DNA from: Arthrobacter echini
GTDB lineage: Bacteria; Actinomycetota; Actinomycetes; Actinomycetales; Micrococcaceae
NCBI RefSeq assembly: GCF_004803505.1
Contig: NZ_SSWH01000009.1
Span: 1-64,000, forward strand
Direction: 5' to 3'
DNA length: 64,000 nucleotides
The stretch's first letter is position 1, and each line of letters opens with the position of its first letter. Shown one piece after another: positions 56,601 through 64,000 of the stretch. Below the pieces are notes generated by a model, which ran no database searches, was not told where the DNA came from, and saw only the letters and a list, made by a program, of their open reading frames with translations. The translations under genes were made by a program, and so were the position numbers.

Positions 56601-56929
56601 CGGGCCATGACTCCCGCTCCGTCGTGTGGAGTCCGCCGGTGTCTCCTGCGCCGGAGCGACACGTGTCGAACGGTGCGGCCCAGCAGGAGCGCCCTGGCTC
56701 CGTTGGTCATAAACCGGTCAGCCGCTATCAGCAGTTGCTCGACCAGGCCCAGCGCAACGTGGCAGAGGACACGGCCGCGACGGGAAGCGCCGTCGGCCCC
56801 CGCTTCGTCGAGGACGAACCCAGCGCCGACGATGAGACCCTCGAGGAGTCCGGATTGGTAGGACGTGCTGCGATCGAGCGGATCCTGAACGGGCGTCTGA
56901 TCGAGGAGCGGGCGCACGACAACCAGTAG
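53636..56929 (+). CDS. dnaX: DNA polymerase III subunits gamma and tau
   Basis: The protein has 1097 residues, long for the family. It is the clamp-loader ATPase of the replisome. Walker A GPRGCGKT is at 44-51, the zinc cysteines lie in CLNC and CGVCDSC, and the DExx box is IIDEAHMV. The AAA+ core ends near 380. Two long disordered stretches follow (about 400-675 and 765-1000), rich in Ser, Pro, Asp and Gly. The first has repeated S-G-x-D-R-like units and the second QPSPP repeats. A conserved tau-like domain lies between (ENIEMIRRAWPEIMDEVAG). The start is GTG at 53636. Confidence 0.92.
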   Translation: MSTALYRRYRPETFADVIGQEHVTDPLMAAIDKDRINHAYLFSGPRGCGKTTSARILARCLNCAQGPTSTPCGVCDSCVGLARDGSGTLDVIEIDAASHGGVDDARDLRERATFAPVRDRFKIFIIDEAHMVTSAGFNALLKIVEEPPEHILFIFATTEPDKVIGTIRSRTHHYPFRLVPPEPLMAYLDLLCRQENVPVAPGVLSLVVRAGGGSVRDSLSVLDQLMAGAGENGLDYELAVSLLGYTHAALLDDVVDSMAAGDAGTVFNAVDRVIQTGHDPRRFVEDLLERFRDLIVINAVPEGAASILRGVPDDQLNRMRTQANQLGAGELSRAADVTNTALTEMTGATSPRLHLELLCARLLLPASDASVRGTLARVDRIERRLEYAGGAPAVDSVADGVVDPGAEPASAPEGTVRPAERSRLDGVPRNAEEAAAQWSLPTSTPDPHAPAVPSAARTGSPTPADASADWGASWGVSTDAGFSGQASSGADRPAAPADGDTAAGAAGRSDADRPAGASTAGDPSGSDRATEVGNAHTPSEVTDASSDPVAPPSDGSSGSDHPGPTSGPSGADRTDVPESAHAVPRGSDRSSGDAEAPAAREHRAAQQDTPVSDHVPAPSESDRSAPRSGNPVARSSAPGERRPSPQGAAPPQTTPSPESQQQAAPAPGTPPRQGHASSENIEMIRRAWPEIMDEVAGIKRATWLIVNVSAAPRSFDGNRLVLAFANQGNAIGFQRGPHMDNVRQAIHKVLGLTCSIEVVHDPGGAGGADPKAPAGPPASTSNQRPAATPSARRPSTASVPDAGQQRQPVRQDDAGAAEGAQRQQPLRPDVSSTDESAQRRQPSPPGPAPTTGPSHRRQPSPPEPVGRANQSADPRPRSSEGSGSSEGSSSEELRTPSSQSSDDGPRGVGDAGARKATGSVEQPVSAWDPTTADDSWALVEPPEEAFDPGAEWGSVPDDPFEGRPGAPGGERRTGREAPALAPGDQPVSAGHDSRSVVWSPPVSPAPERHVSNGAAQQERPGSVGHKPVSRYQQLLDQAQRNVAEDTAATGSAVGPRFVEDEPSADDETLEESGLVGRAAIERILNGRLIEERAHDNQ

Positions 56930-57123
56930 AAACGTATGCTCCATCCCGCCGTCCGACGCTCGTGGCATAACCGCGCCGCTCCGGACCAGCGGTGTCCCCA
57001 GCAGGGCGGACAATGGAGGCGGGGCATCATTCACGTAGCTGTTCGTGCGCGGGGCGACCAGGCAGCAGGCCGGGAACCGGCACAGGACCAGGACACCTAC
57101 ACCACCGTAGAAGAGGGAGCACC

Positions 57124-57720
57124 GTGTACGAAGGCGCAGTCCAGGAGCTGATCGACGAGCTCGGACGCCTGCCAGGGGTGGGGCCGAAGTCTGCCCAGCG
57201 CCTCGCATTCCACATCCTCGAGGCGGACGGCGAGGACATGGCCAGGCTCGTCACCGCCATCACCACGGTGAAGGATCGGGTGAAGTTCTGCATCGTCTGC
57301 GGCAATGTCGCGGAGCAGGAACGCTGCGCCATCTGCAGGGACCCTCGCCGCGACCCGAGCATGATCTGCGTCGTCGAGGAGTCCAAGGACGTGATCGCCG
57401 TCGAACGCACCCGCTCCTTCCGCGGTAGATACCACGTGCTCGGCGGAGCCATCAATCCGATCGCCGGAGTGGGACCGGATCAACTGCGTATCCGCGAACT
57501 ACTCGCACGCCTCTCGGACGAGCAGGTCCAGGAGATCATCATCGCCACCGATCCCAATCTCGAGGGTGAAGCGACGGCGACCTACCTCGTGCGCATGCTC
57601 AAGACCATCGGGATCCCGGTGACCCGACTCGCCTCCGGGCTACCGGTGGGCGGGGACCTCGAATACGCGGACGAGGTGACCCTCGGGCGCGCTTTCGAGG
57701 GCCGTCGGGCGATGACGTGA
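57124..57720 (+). CDS. recR: Recombination protein RecR
   Basis: The protein has 198 residues, the standard size. With RecO and RecF it helps load RecA onto gaps. [17 protein letters not shown] is the helix-hairpin-helix, CIVCGN and [10 protein letters not shown] form the zinc finger, and [12 protein letters not shown] with GVGPDQLRI spans the Toprim domain. The GTG at 57124 follows AGAGGGAG. It lies 194 bases after dnaX, and no ybaB-type gene separates them. Confidence 0.93.
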   Translation: MYEGAVQELIDELGRLPGVGPKSAQRLAFHILEADGEDMARLVTAITTVKDRVKFCIVCGNVAEQERCAICRDPRRDPSMICVVEESKDVIAVERTRSFRGRYHVLGGAINPIAGVGPDQLRIRELLARLSDEQVQEIIIATDPNLEGEATATYLVRMLKTIGIPVTRLASGLPVGGDLEYADEVTLGRAFEGRRAMT

Positions 57721-57760
57721 CAACCGGCTGGCAGGCGGTCATGCCCGGTACCACCGGACG

Positions 57761-58900
57761 CTAGGCGATCCGCGTGCCCCTGGCCAGGCGCCTCGCCGGC
57801 ATGGTGAGCCGGCGTCGCCCGACCAGCAGGAGCACACCGGCGAGGACTACCTGGATGCCGAGCCCCAACGGCCAGATGGGGGTCTGCTGGGAAATCGGCA
57901 TGAAGGCTGCCTCGGCTTCCTCGCACGTGACGTCCAGGTCCGGTCCTTCCTGCGCAGCACGCACGAGCTGGCTCGCCATCTCCATGACGCCGGGTGAGTA
58001 GTAGTTCCCCACGTACCCGAAGGAGTCCGGTTCGTCGTCGAACGTTGAGGGGTCCGGCAGGTCGTACGGCACAGCATCGGCCACCACCACGAAAGGGTTC
58101 GCCGCGAGGAGCCAGGCAATGTACTCCGTGTGGACCACCGGTGCCACGTAGGTCTGGGTGGTGCACTCGCGTTCTGCGTCCGGGTCGATCATCCCGTCGT
58201 CCTGGAAGGCGGACTGGGGATAGTCGTAGTACGACGTCGTCGTCGTCTCCTCCTCCGTCACCAGCGCACTGCTCAGACCGAAGACGATCAGCGTCCCGAC
58301 CGTGAGCAGCGCCACCACCATGTAGGTGCTGACGATCGAGAACAGTGGCCTGTCAGCGAGTGCGGAGATGCCGACGCCGATGGCGCAGAGAACTCCGAGC
58401 TCGACGGCGAGCATGAGCAGGGAGACGAGGGCTTCGGACACGTCCACTCCGCCGAGGGTCAGGGCCCAGAAGATGAACGGGGCGCTGAGGACGAGGAATG
58501 CGAGGGATCCCACCCAGGACGCCAGCCATTTGCCCAGGAGCAGTTGGCCCGGACTCAGGAGTGTCACCTGCAGGATGGCCAGTGTTCCACCGGCACGGTC
58601 TCCGTTGACGGCGTTGGCCGAGAGGCCGGGAGCTACGAGCAACCCGAAGAACAGGACGAAACCGACGATGAGATCGAACAGGATCCCGCCCTCGTTGCCC
58701 GCAGGGTCGAGCGTCCCGAGCCCGAGCACGAAGATGACACCGATGACGACGAACCAGATACCGAGCATCCAGTACCAGGCCCTGCCTCGCAGGCGCTGCC
58801 TCATCTCGAGCGAGAAGACGCTTCGGACCGCCGCCCCGTGGGACAGCCGGGTGGCTGCCCGGACCGGCTGCGGCGTCGATGGTTCGGTCACCGTGCTCAT
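57761..58900 (-). CDS. ABC transporter permease (ABC-2 type)
   Basis: The protein has 379 residues and about seven membrane segments. VAPGLSANAVNGDRAGGTL and VTLLSPGQLLLGKWLASW are the ABC-2 permease signature, with a large extracytoplasmic loop between helices 6 and 7 containing two Cys residues. It is the partner of the ATPase gene immediately upstream, with overlapping stop and start codons (ATGA). Export of an unknown substrate is likely. Confidence 0.88.
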   Translation of the reverse strand: MSTVTEPSTPQPVRAATRLSHGAAVRSVFSLEMRQRLRGRAWYWMLGIWFVVIGVIFVLGLGTLDPAGNEGGILFDLIVGFVLFFGLLVAPGLSANAVNGDRAGGTLAILQVTLLSPGQLLLGKWLASWVGSLAFLVLSAPFIFWALTLGGVDVSEALVSLLMLAVELGVLCAIGVGISALADRPLFSIVSTYMVVALLTVGTLIVFGLSSALVTEEETTTTSYYDYPQSAFQDDGMIDPDAERECTTQTYVAPVVHTEYIAWLLAANPFVVVADAVPYDLPDPSTFDDEPDSFGYVGNYYSPGVMEMASQLVRAAQEGPDLDVTCEEAEAAFMPISQQTPIWPLGLGIQVVLAGVLLLVGRRRLTMPARRLARGTRIA

Positions 58901-59829
58901 AGTCTGTCCGTATCCAGGCTCATGTAGGTTTCCTCGAGTGCGCCTCCCGCGGGGGCGAAAGCCGTGATGACCACCTCGCCGAGCACCAGCGTGCGCAGGA
59001 GCCACGCTGCCTCTGCCGTGCTTCCGAGCTGGATGAGGAACTCCTCGCGTCGGGAATCCCCGCGCGTCTCGAAGCTCACCCCGTAGCTGCCCAGCGCCGC
59101 TGCGAGCGCGGACATCGGCTCCGCGCGGACGTAGTAACGCCTGGTCTGGGTTCCGGCCTCGTCGAGGGTCTGATTCTTCACCGACCGCCCACGGTTGACG
59201 AACACGGCGCGGTCCGCGATCTCGTCGAGCTCGGAGAGAACATGGCTCGAGACGACGACGGTCTTGCCCTGGGCTGCCAGCGAACGCAGGAGCGACCTCA
59301 GTTCCACACGTGACCCCGGGTCCAGGCCCGACGCCGGTTCGTCCAGCAACAGCACCGCCGGGTCGTGGATCAGTGCACGGGCGAGGCTGAGCCGCTGCTG
59401 CTGACCCCGCGAGAGGACACGGGCCGGCTGCCGCCCGTACTCGGTGAGACTGACGGCGACGAGCAGCTCCTCCGCACGGGAGGTACGTGCCGCCTCGCTC
59501 ATCCCGTACAGGGCACCCAGTGTCTTCAGCACCTCGAGTGCCGTCAGTGATTCCCAGACGCCGAGCGTGTCCGGCATCCATCCCACCCGACTGCGGACCT
59601 CGGACGGTTGGGCCGCGGGATCGAACCCCGCTACACGGACGGTTCCCTTGTCGGCGGCCAGCAGGCTTGCCAGGATGAGCATCAGGGTGGTCTTACCGGA
59701 GCCGTTGGGTCCGATCAGCGCGGTCACTTCTCCGGGCGGAGCCTGGAAATCGACATCGCGGACGGCCTGTACGGAGCCGAAACTCCGTGCAACTCCCTCG
59801 ACAACGATTCCCCCGTTTTCGTCGGTCAT
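58897..59829 (-). CDS. ABC transporter ATP-binding protein
   Basis: The protein has 310 residues. Walker A GPNGSGKTT is at 40-48, the signature is LSRGQQQRLSLARAL, and Walker B is AVLLLDEPASGLDP. The C-terminal third is a regulatory extension. It energises the ABC-2 permease encoded downstream in the same operon. Confidence 0.93.
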   Translation of the reverse strand: MTDENGGIVVEGVARSFGSVQAVRDVDFQAPPGEVTALIGPNGSGKTTLMLILASLLAADKGTVRVAGFDPAAQPSEVRSRVGWMPDTLGVWESLTALEVLKTLGALYGMSEAARTSRAEELLVAVSLTEYGRQPARVLSRGQQQRLSLARALIHDPAVLLLDEPASGLDPGSRVELRSLLRSLAAQGKTVVVSSHVLSELDEIADRAVFVNRGRSVKNQTLDEAGTQTRRYYVRAEPMSALAAALGSYGVSFETRGDSRREEFLIQLGSTAEAAWLLRTLVLGEVVITAFAPAGGALEETYMSLDTDRL

Positions 59830-60033
59830 GGTATGAGGGTATGCGATGCCGGCGTTCCTGAACCCTGATCGCCCGCATCATTTTCAGCGGCATGGCCCGT
59901 ACACAATCCGACGCGAACTTCCGGTGCGTGTCGACGCCGCCGTACACTGGCACGGGCGCCGGACCGGAGCGGCCCCTGCTGTCCGTGGCGGCCGCGAAGG
60001 TCCCGCCGTCGTTCCCTATCAGTGAGTCAGTGC

Positions 60034-61323
60034 ATGAGCCTCATAGTCCAGAAGTTCGGTGGGTCCTCGGTCTCCGACGCCGAGGGGATCAAGCGTGTTG
60101 CACGGCGCATCGTGGACACGCAGGCCGCCGGTCACGAAGTGGTGGTGGTGGTATCCGCCATGGGTGACAGCACGGACGAGCTCCTCGATCTGGCGGCCCA
60201 GGTGGGAACCGAGTCGTCGAGCGGGCGCGAGATGGACATGCTCCTCAGCGCCGGGGAGCGGATCTCGATGGCGTTGCTGGCCATGGCGATCAACGGCGTC
60301 GGCGCTTCGGCGCAGTCCTTCACGGGCTCCCAGGCCGGCATGATCACCGATGCCATCCACGGCAAGGCACGCATCATCGCCGTCTCCCCGCACCGGATCC
60401 GGACGGCGATAGAGAAGGGCGACGTCGCCATCGTCGCCGGGTTCCAGGGGATGAGCAGGGACAGCAACGACATCACGACCCTCGGTCGCGGCGGGTCCGA
60501 CACCACCGCCGTGGCCCTTGCTGCGGCGCTCGGAGCCGATGTCTGCGAGATCTACACCGATGTGGACGGCGTCTACACGGCGGACCCGCGCGTGGTCGCC
60601 TCCGCACAGAAGATCGACACCATTTCGAGCCAGGAGATGCTCGAGATGGCGGCCTCGGGAGCGAAGATCCTGCATCTGCGCTGTGTCGAGTACGCTCGAC
60701 GCTTCGGCGTTCCCGTCCATGTCCGCTCCTCCTACTCCCTCAACGAGGGCACCTGGGTTCTTCCGGGGCCGGACGACCAGATCACGATCGACGAGGGAGA
60801 ACCCTTGGAACAGCCCATCATTTCCGGCGTTGCACACGACCGCTCCGAAGCGAAGGTCACCGTCGTCGGAGTTCCCGACATCCCCGGCAAGGCCGCGGAG
60901 ATCTTCGGTATCGTCGCGGGCGCCAATACGAACATCGACATGATCGTCCAGAACATCTCGACGCACGGGTCCGGCCGCACCGACATCTCCTTCACCCTGC
61001 CCATGATCGACGGGTCCGCCGCTCTTGCCGCTCTGGCTTCGGCACAGGAACGCGTCGGTTTCGAGTCGGTGGACTACGACGAGAGGATCGGCAAGCTCTC
61101 TCTCATCGGTGCCGGTATGCGCTCGAACCCCGGGGTCTCCTACCGGTTCTTCCAGGCACTGTCCGACGCCGGGGTGAACGTCGACATGATCTCGACCTCG
61201 GAGATCCGCATCTCCGTGGTCACCGAGGCGGAGGCTCTCGACACCGCTGTGCGGGCAGTCCACTCCGCCTTCGAGCTCGACGGCGACGCGCCCGCCGTCG
61301 TACACGCCGGCACAGGGCGCTGA
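60034..61323 (+). CDS. lysC: Aspartate kinase
   Basis: The protein has 429 residues and phosphorylates aspartate at the head of the lysine, methionine and threonine pathways. KFGGSSVSD is at 7-15 and GRGGSDTTAVALAAAL near 150-165. Two ACT domains at the C-terminus (VTVVGVPDIPGKAAEIF, LSLIGAGMRSNPGVSY) give feedback control, probably by lysine plus threonine. An internal start for a beta subunit is likely, as in relatives. The usual downstream asd gene is absent here. Confidence 0.93.
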   Translation: MSLIVQKFGGSSVSDAEGIKRVARRIVDTQAAGHEVVVVVSAMGDSTDELLDLAAQVGTESSSGREMDMLLSAGERISMALLAMAINGVGASAQSFTGSQAGMITDAIHGKARIIAVSPHRIRTAIEKGDVAIVAGFQGMSRDSNDITTLGRGGSDTTAVALAAALGADVCEIYTDVDGVYTADPRVVASAQKIDTISSQEMLEMAASGAKILHLRCVEYARRFGVPVHVRSSYSLNEGTWVLPGPDDQITIDEGEPLEQPIISGVAHDRSEAKVTVVGVPDIPGKAAEIFGIVAGANTNIDMIVQNISTHGSGRTDISFTLPMIDGSAALAALASAQERVGFESVDYDERIGKLSLIGAGMRSNPGVSYRFFQALSDAGVNVDMISTSEIRISVVTEAEALDTAVRAVHSAFELDGDAPAVVHAGTGR

Positions 61324-61391
61324 CCCTGCCCTGACCCGGGCGCATGCGGGGTTGCGCCTCCTGCACCTCTTGCACCGCTCGCACCCAGCTC

Positions 61392-61606
61392 GATCCCACT
61401 CACGGGGCCCCAGCAGTGGGAGCGAGAGCTCAATCCCACCCCCGCAAGCCCACCAGTGGGATCGACGCCGACGCCACGACCGATCCCACGCCCGCAGCCC
61501 CAGCAGTGGGAGCGAGAGCCCTATCCCACCGCTCGAGAGCCACCAGGAGGATCGACGCCGACGCCACGACCGGATCCCACGCCCGCAGCCCTAGCAGTGG
61601 GATCGA
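61392..61606. repeat. 90-bp tandem repeat, 2.4 copies
   Basis: GATCCCAC starts at 61392, 61482 and 61573, a spacing of 90 and 91 bases. Each unit holds two half-units with TCCCAC and GTGGGA arms able to form hairpins. The shared core is CCCCAGCAGTGGGAGCGAGA and the second half ends in ATCGACGCCGACGCCACGAC. It sits between aspartokinase and a convergent peptidase. The function is unknown. Confidence 0.8.
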
Positions 61607-61660
61607 CCGAACGCATGCAGCCGAACGCGATACAGCAGGACTCGCAGCGCCGCGGACGCA

Positions 61661-61695
61661 AGAAGGCCGACGGATCGATGATCCGTCGGCCTTCT
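61661..61695. terminator. Perfect 16-bp hairpin terminator
   Basis: AGAAGGCCGACGGATC at 61661-61676 and GATCCGTCGGCCTTCT at 61680-61695 pair around a GAT loop. It probably ends aspartokinase transcription and, from the other side, the peptidase gene. Confidence 0.8.
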
Positions 61696-61702
61696 CATGC
61701 TG

Positions 61703-61733
61703 CTCAGTGAGCTGGTACTACCGGCTCACTGAG
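61703..61733. terminator. Second hairpin near the peptidase gene end
   Basis: CTCAGTGAGC and GCTCACTGAG form a 10-bp stem just after the subtilase stop codon. With the 61661-61695 stem it makes a double stem-loop between the convergent genes. Confidence 0.6.
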
Positions 61734-61736
61734 GTG

Positions 61737-64000
61737 TTACTTGTCGCCGGTCGGGGTGGTCGACTCCCGGGGACCCGTCAGCAGCTTGTCGGCCGGGTTG
61801 ACGGAGGGAAGCTGGACCGAGGCCTCGCCGCTTCCGTCCACCACGACCGAGACGTAGGTGATTGCCGACGATCCCGCGTAGCTGACGCGGCCCACGTAGG
61901 AACCCTCCTCGAGTCCGGTCCAGCTGAGCGTCACCGTTCCCGTCCTGCCGTTGGCCAGCCGAAGCGGATTCGGCGTCAGCTTCGCGTTGTTCTCGTCGCC
62001 ACCGAGGATCGCCGCATCGATGGTGCCGGTGACCGGCTTGCTGTCGACGCTGGAGTAGAGATTGGCGATGATGCGGTAGTCGCCCGGAGCCGGGTTCTCG
62101 AGTGTGATCGTCTCACTGGCGTTCGACGTGGCCACCTGGGTGACGGTACCGGCCGGCGTGACGAGGAACATGTCGAAGTCCGCACTCGGATCATCGGAGA
62201 GCACCGAGAACTTCGCCACCGGGGTGCCCTCGGGGACGGTGACGTCCTTGACGGCGTTGGAGGCGTTGTTCCCGTTGACCAGACCACCCGGTACGAGGCT
62301 GATGTCGGAGGTGTCGGCCTTCGACAGACCCTCGAGCGTCATCTTGATCGGGGCGTTGGTGCCCGAGGTGACGTCGAAGGTTCCGCTGCCATTGGCACCC
62401 TCCGAGGTGAAACCGACCTCGGCGGGGGCGTTGATGGCCTGGGGACGGACGGCCACAGGAGAGGTGACCTTCTTGCCCTGGCCTTCCCAGGTGAGCGAGC
62501 CCTTGGCGAACTCACCCGACGCCGCGCCCTGGTTCTCGAAGGAGACCTTGAACGTCCTGCTCTCCCCGGCTGCACTGAAGTTCAGGATCGACGGCGTGAC
62601 CGTGACCTTCACTCCGGGCACGTTCGAGGTGGCGCGGTAGATGCCGGGCGTCACGGCGGTGACCGTACGGGTCACTTCGGTGCGTCCGGTCAGGTTACCG
62701 AGGGCGAAGGACGGCACGTTGGTGTCCTTCGCGGCGACGCCTTCGAGGCCCTCGATCCCGAGGTCGAGCCCGGTGCCCTGGATGAAGCGGAGGTAGTCCT
62801 CGGCATCCTGGTCGTAGATCAGACCCGGGCTGAGAACACTTGCCGGGTTGATGTGACCGGCGCCCACGGCCAGGACGTCGGTCTCGACGCCACCGGAGGC
62901 GGTCTTCAGCGGGTAGGCCGTGGTCATCATCGCGGACTTGACGGCGGCAGGCGACCAGTTCGGCTTCTGCCCGAGGACCAGGGCACCGAGACCCGCGACG
63001 TGCGGCGATGCCATGGAGGTTCCGGACAGGAACCCGAACTGCTCCCCGTCGGAACCGACGGTGGAGACGCCTGCGAGGACGGCGACGCCGGGAGCGGTGA
63101 TGTCGGGCTTCAGGAGATCGGAGTCGGTGGCCAGCAAAGGACCGCGCGAGGAGAAGCCGGCGATCTGCGGGGTCGGAGGCAGCGGCTTCCCGGTGGTGTC
63201 CGTGGGCTTCAGGGCGACCTTGATCGACGGGTTCGCCGCGACCTTCGCCTTGAGCTCGAGGGATTCGGGGGCATTCACATGCACCGTGGGGATTGCATGC
63301 ACATCGGTGTCCGTCGACGAATCGACCAGGTTCACCAGGATCATGCCGACGCCGCCCGCGCGAGCCACTTCGTCGCTCTTGTCGGTACGGGCGATGACTC
63401 CGCGGTCACACACGACGATCTTGCCGGCCACCTTCGCCCTGTCGAGGGTGTTGGGACCGCAGAGATTCGGGTTGGCTGCTCCCGCTGCGGCGACGTTGGC
63501 TGCGATGACGACCGGGCTGGCCGGCACGCCGCTGCGCATGATGGACGCGCCGCGGTACTTGGTGCCGTCGGAGAACTCCGCCGTGCCCTGGAGCTCGTAG
63601 CTGAACGTGCTGGCGGCGACAGTGGTCATCCACGGACCGCCGTGATTGACGGTGCTCGCGGTCGGGCCCGAGTTGCCGGCCGACGCCGCGACGAAGACGC
63701 CTGCGGAGGTCGCGGACAGGAAGGCGAGCGACACCGGGTCCGTCGTCGTCGTCGTGCTGCCCGAGATCGAGTAGTTCAGGACATCCACGCCGTCGAGGAT
63801 GGCCTGGTTGATCGCGGCGATGGACGCGGAGGAGTAGCAACCGCCGGTATCAGGATTGGTGTCCTCCCAGCAGACCTTGTAGACGGAGATCTTCGCCTCG
63901 GGAGCCACGCCCGAGGACTTGCCGAAGCTGCGCCCCGCTGCCCGCTGCTCCACACCGGAGTTGCCGGCGGCGGTGCTCGCCGTGTGCGTGCCGTGATTGT
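61737..64000 (-). CDS. Subtilisin-family (S8) serine peptidase, 5' end cut by the window
   Basis: At least 754 residues are visible, and the N-terminus with the catalytic Asp lies beyond base 64000. The catalytic His is in NHGTHTAST near the edge, the oxyanion Asn in ASAGNSGPT, and the Ser in SGTSMASPH. A PA domain is inserted between (CGPNTLDRAKVAGKIVVCDR). Fn3-like and PPC-like domains follow (ADFDMFLVTPAGTV). This is the plant-subtilase-like arrangement of secreted actinobacterial proteases. Confidence 0.88.
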   Translation of the reverse strand, partial: NHGTHTASTAAGNSGVEQRAAGRSFGKSSGVAPEAKISVYKVCWEDTNPDTGGCYSSASIAAINQAILDGVDVLNYSISGSTTTTTDPVSLAFLSATSAGVFVAASAGNSGPTASTVNHGGPWMTTVAASTFSYELQGTAEFSDGTKYRGASIMRSGVPASPVVIAANVAAAGAANPNLCGPNTLDRAKVAGKIVVCDRGVIARTDKSDEVARAGGVGMILVNLVDSSTDTDVHAIPTVHVNAPESLELKAKVAANPSIKVALKPTDTTGKPLPPTPQIAGFSSRGPLLATDSDLLKPDITAPGVAVLAGVSTVGSDGEQFGFLSGTSMASPHVAGLGALVLGQKPNWSPAAVKSAMMTTAYPLKTASGGVETDVLAVGAGHINPASVLSPGLIYDQDAEDYLRFIQGTGLDLGIEGLEGVAAKDTNVPSFALGNLTGRTEVTRTVTAVTPGIYRATSNVPGVKVTVTPSILNFSAAGESRTFKVSFENQGAASGEFAKGSLTWEGQGKKVTSPVAVRPQAINAPAEVGFTSEGANGSGTFDVTSGTNAPIKMTLEGLSKADTSDISLVPGGLVNGNNASNAVKDVTVPEGTPVAKFSVLSDDPSADFDMFLVTPAGTVTQVATSNASETITLENPAPGDYRIIANLYSSVDSKPVTGTIDAAILGGDENNAKLTPNPLRLANGRTGTVTLSWTGLEEGSYVGRVSYAGSSAITYVSVVVDGSGEASVQLPSVNPADKLLTGPRESTTPTGDK

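Noticed and set aside
61392-61606. CRISPR array in the tandem repeat
   Set aside because: Unit spacing is 90 bases, the units differ internally, and there are no unique spacers between identical repeats or cas genes nearby.

Overview
The window is high-GC actinobacterial chromosome, most likely an Arthrobacter-type member of the Micrococcaceae. The evidence is the GC-rich codon use and the gene set: lhr-nei2, a RamB-like regulator divergent from aceA-aceB, tgt and gluQRS, dnaX-recR, aspartokinase, many GNAT acetyltransferases, and DUF4232 and LytR_C proteins. The species call is inference.

Region 1 (1-6.1 kb) is an AT-richer accessory island. A frameshifted IS5-family element (167-1122) and an inverted 75-bp copy of its outer end (3335-3409) bracket a two-gene module. 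The module is an ApeA-like protein with a C-terminal HEPN-type domain plus a small membrane protein that is translationally coupled to it. The small protein has an in-frame TGA at codon 117, its frame then stays open for 83 codons, and its stop lies exactly at the IS boundary. Three or four uncharacterised genes follow, then a strong hairpin at 6079-6122 where the island appears to end. This is the best candidate for an under-described system, probably phage defence and possibly decaying.

Region 2 (6.2-17.9 kb) is ordinary chromosome: a zinc alcohol dehydrogenase, an SdpI-like membrane protein, an S66 peptidase, GrpB-like, PAP2, lipoproteins, a 59-aa membrane protein, an ArsR-type regulator coupled to an MFS exporter behind a nested palindromic operator, three consecutive GNATs and rlmH. 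Region 3 (17.9-34.8 kb) carries lhr-nei2, a pseudouridine synthase, a TspO-like protein with a long disordered N-terminus, oxidoreductases, a P-loop kinase, a pentapeptide-DinB fusion, a DUF202 pair, an acyl-CoA dehydrogenase/SDR pair, a GH76 enzyme and a second zinc dehydrogenase.

Region 4 (35.2-43.5 kb) has a SAM-I-type riboswitch in a long leader ahead of a 44-aa symporter accessory protein and an SSS-family sodium symporter, which suggests methionine-linked uptake. It also holds an enoyl-reductase-like gene, VOC and NUDIX genes, tgt and a pdxK/thiD-type kinase. Region 5 (43.6-48.3 kb) is the glyoxylate shunt: a ramB-like regulator divergent from aceA, and aceB after a near-perfect 22-bp stem-loop. 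Region 6 (48.3-64 kb) holds a LytR_C protein, ribokinase, a HAD hydrolase, an MpaB-like oxygenase, tRNA-Ser(GGA), the SRP RNA, gluQRS-dnaX-recR, an ABC exporter, aspartokinase, a 90-bp tandem repeat, and a subtilase cut by the right edge. Tgt and GluQRS together point to queuosine and glutamyl-queuosine modification of tRNA.
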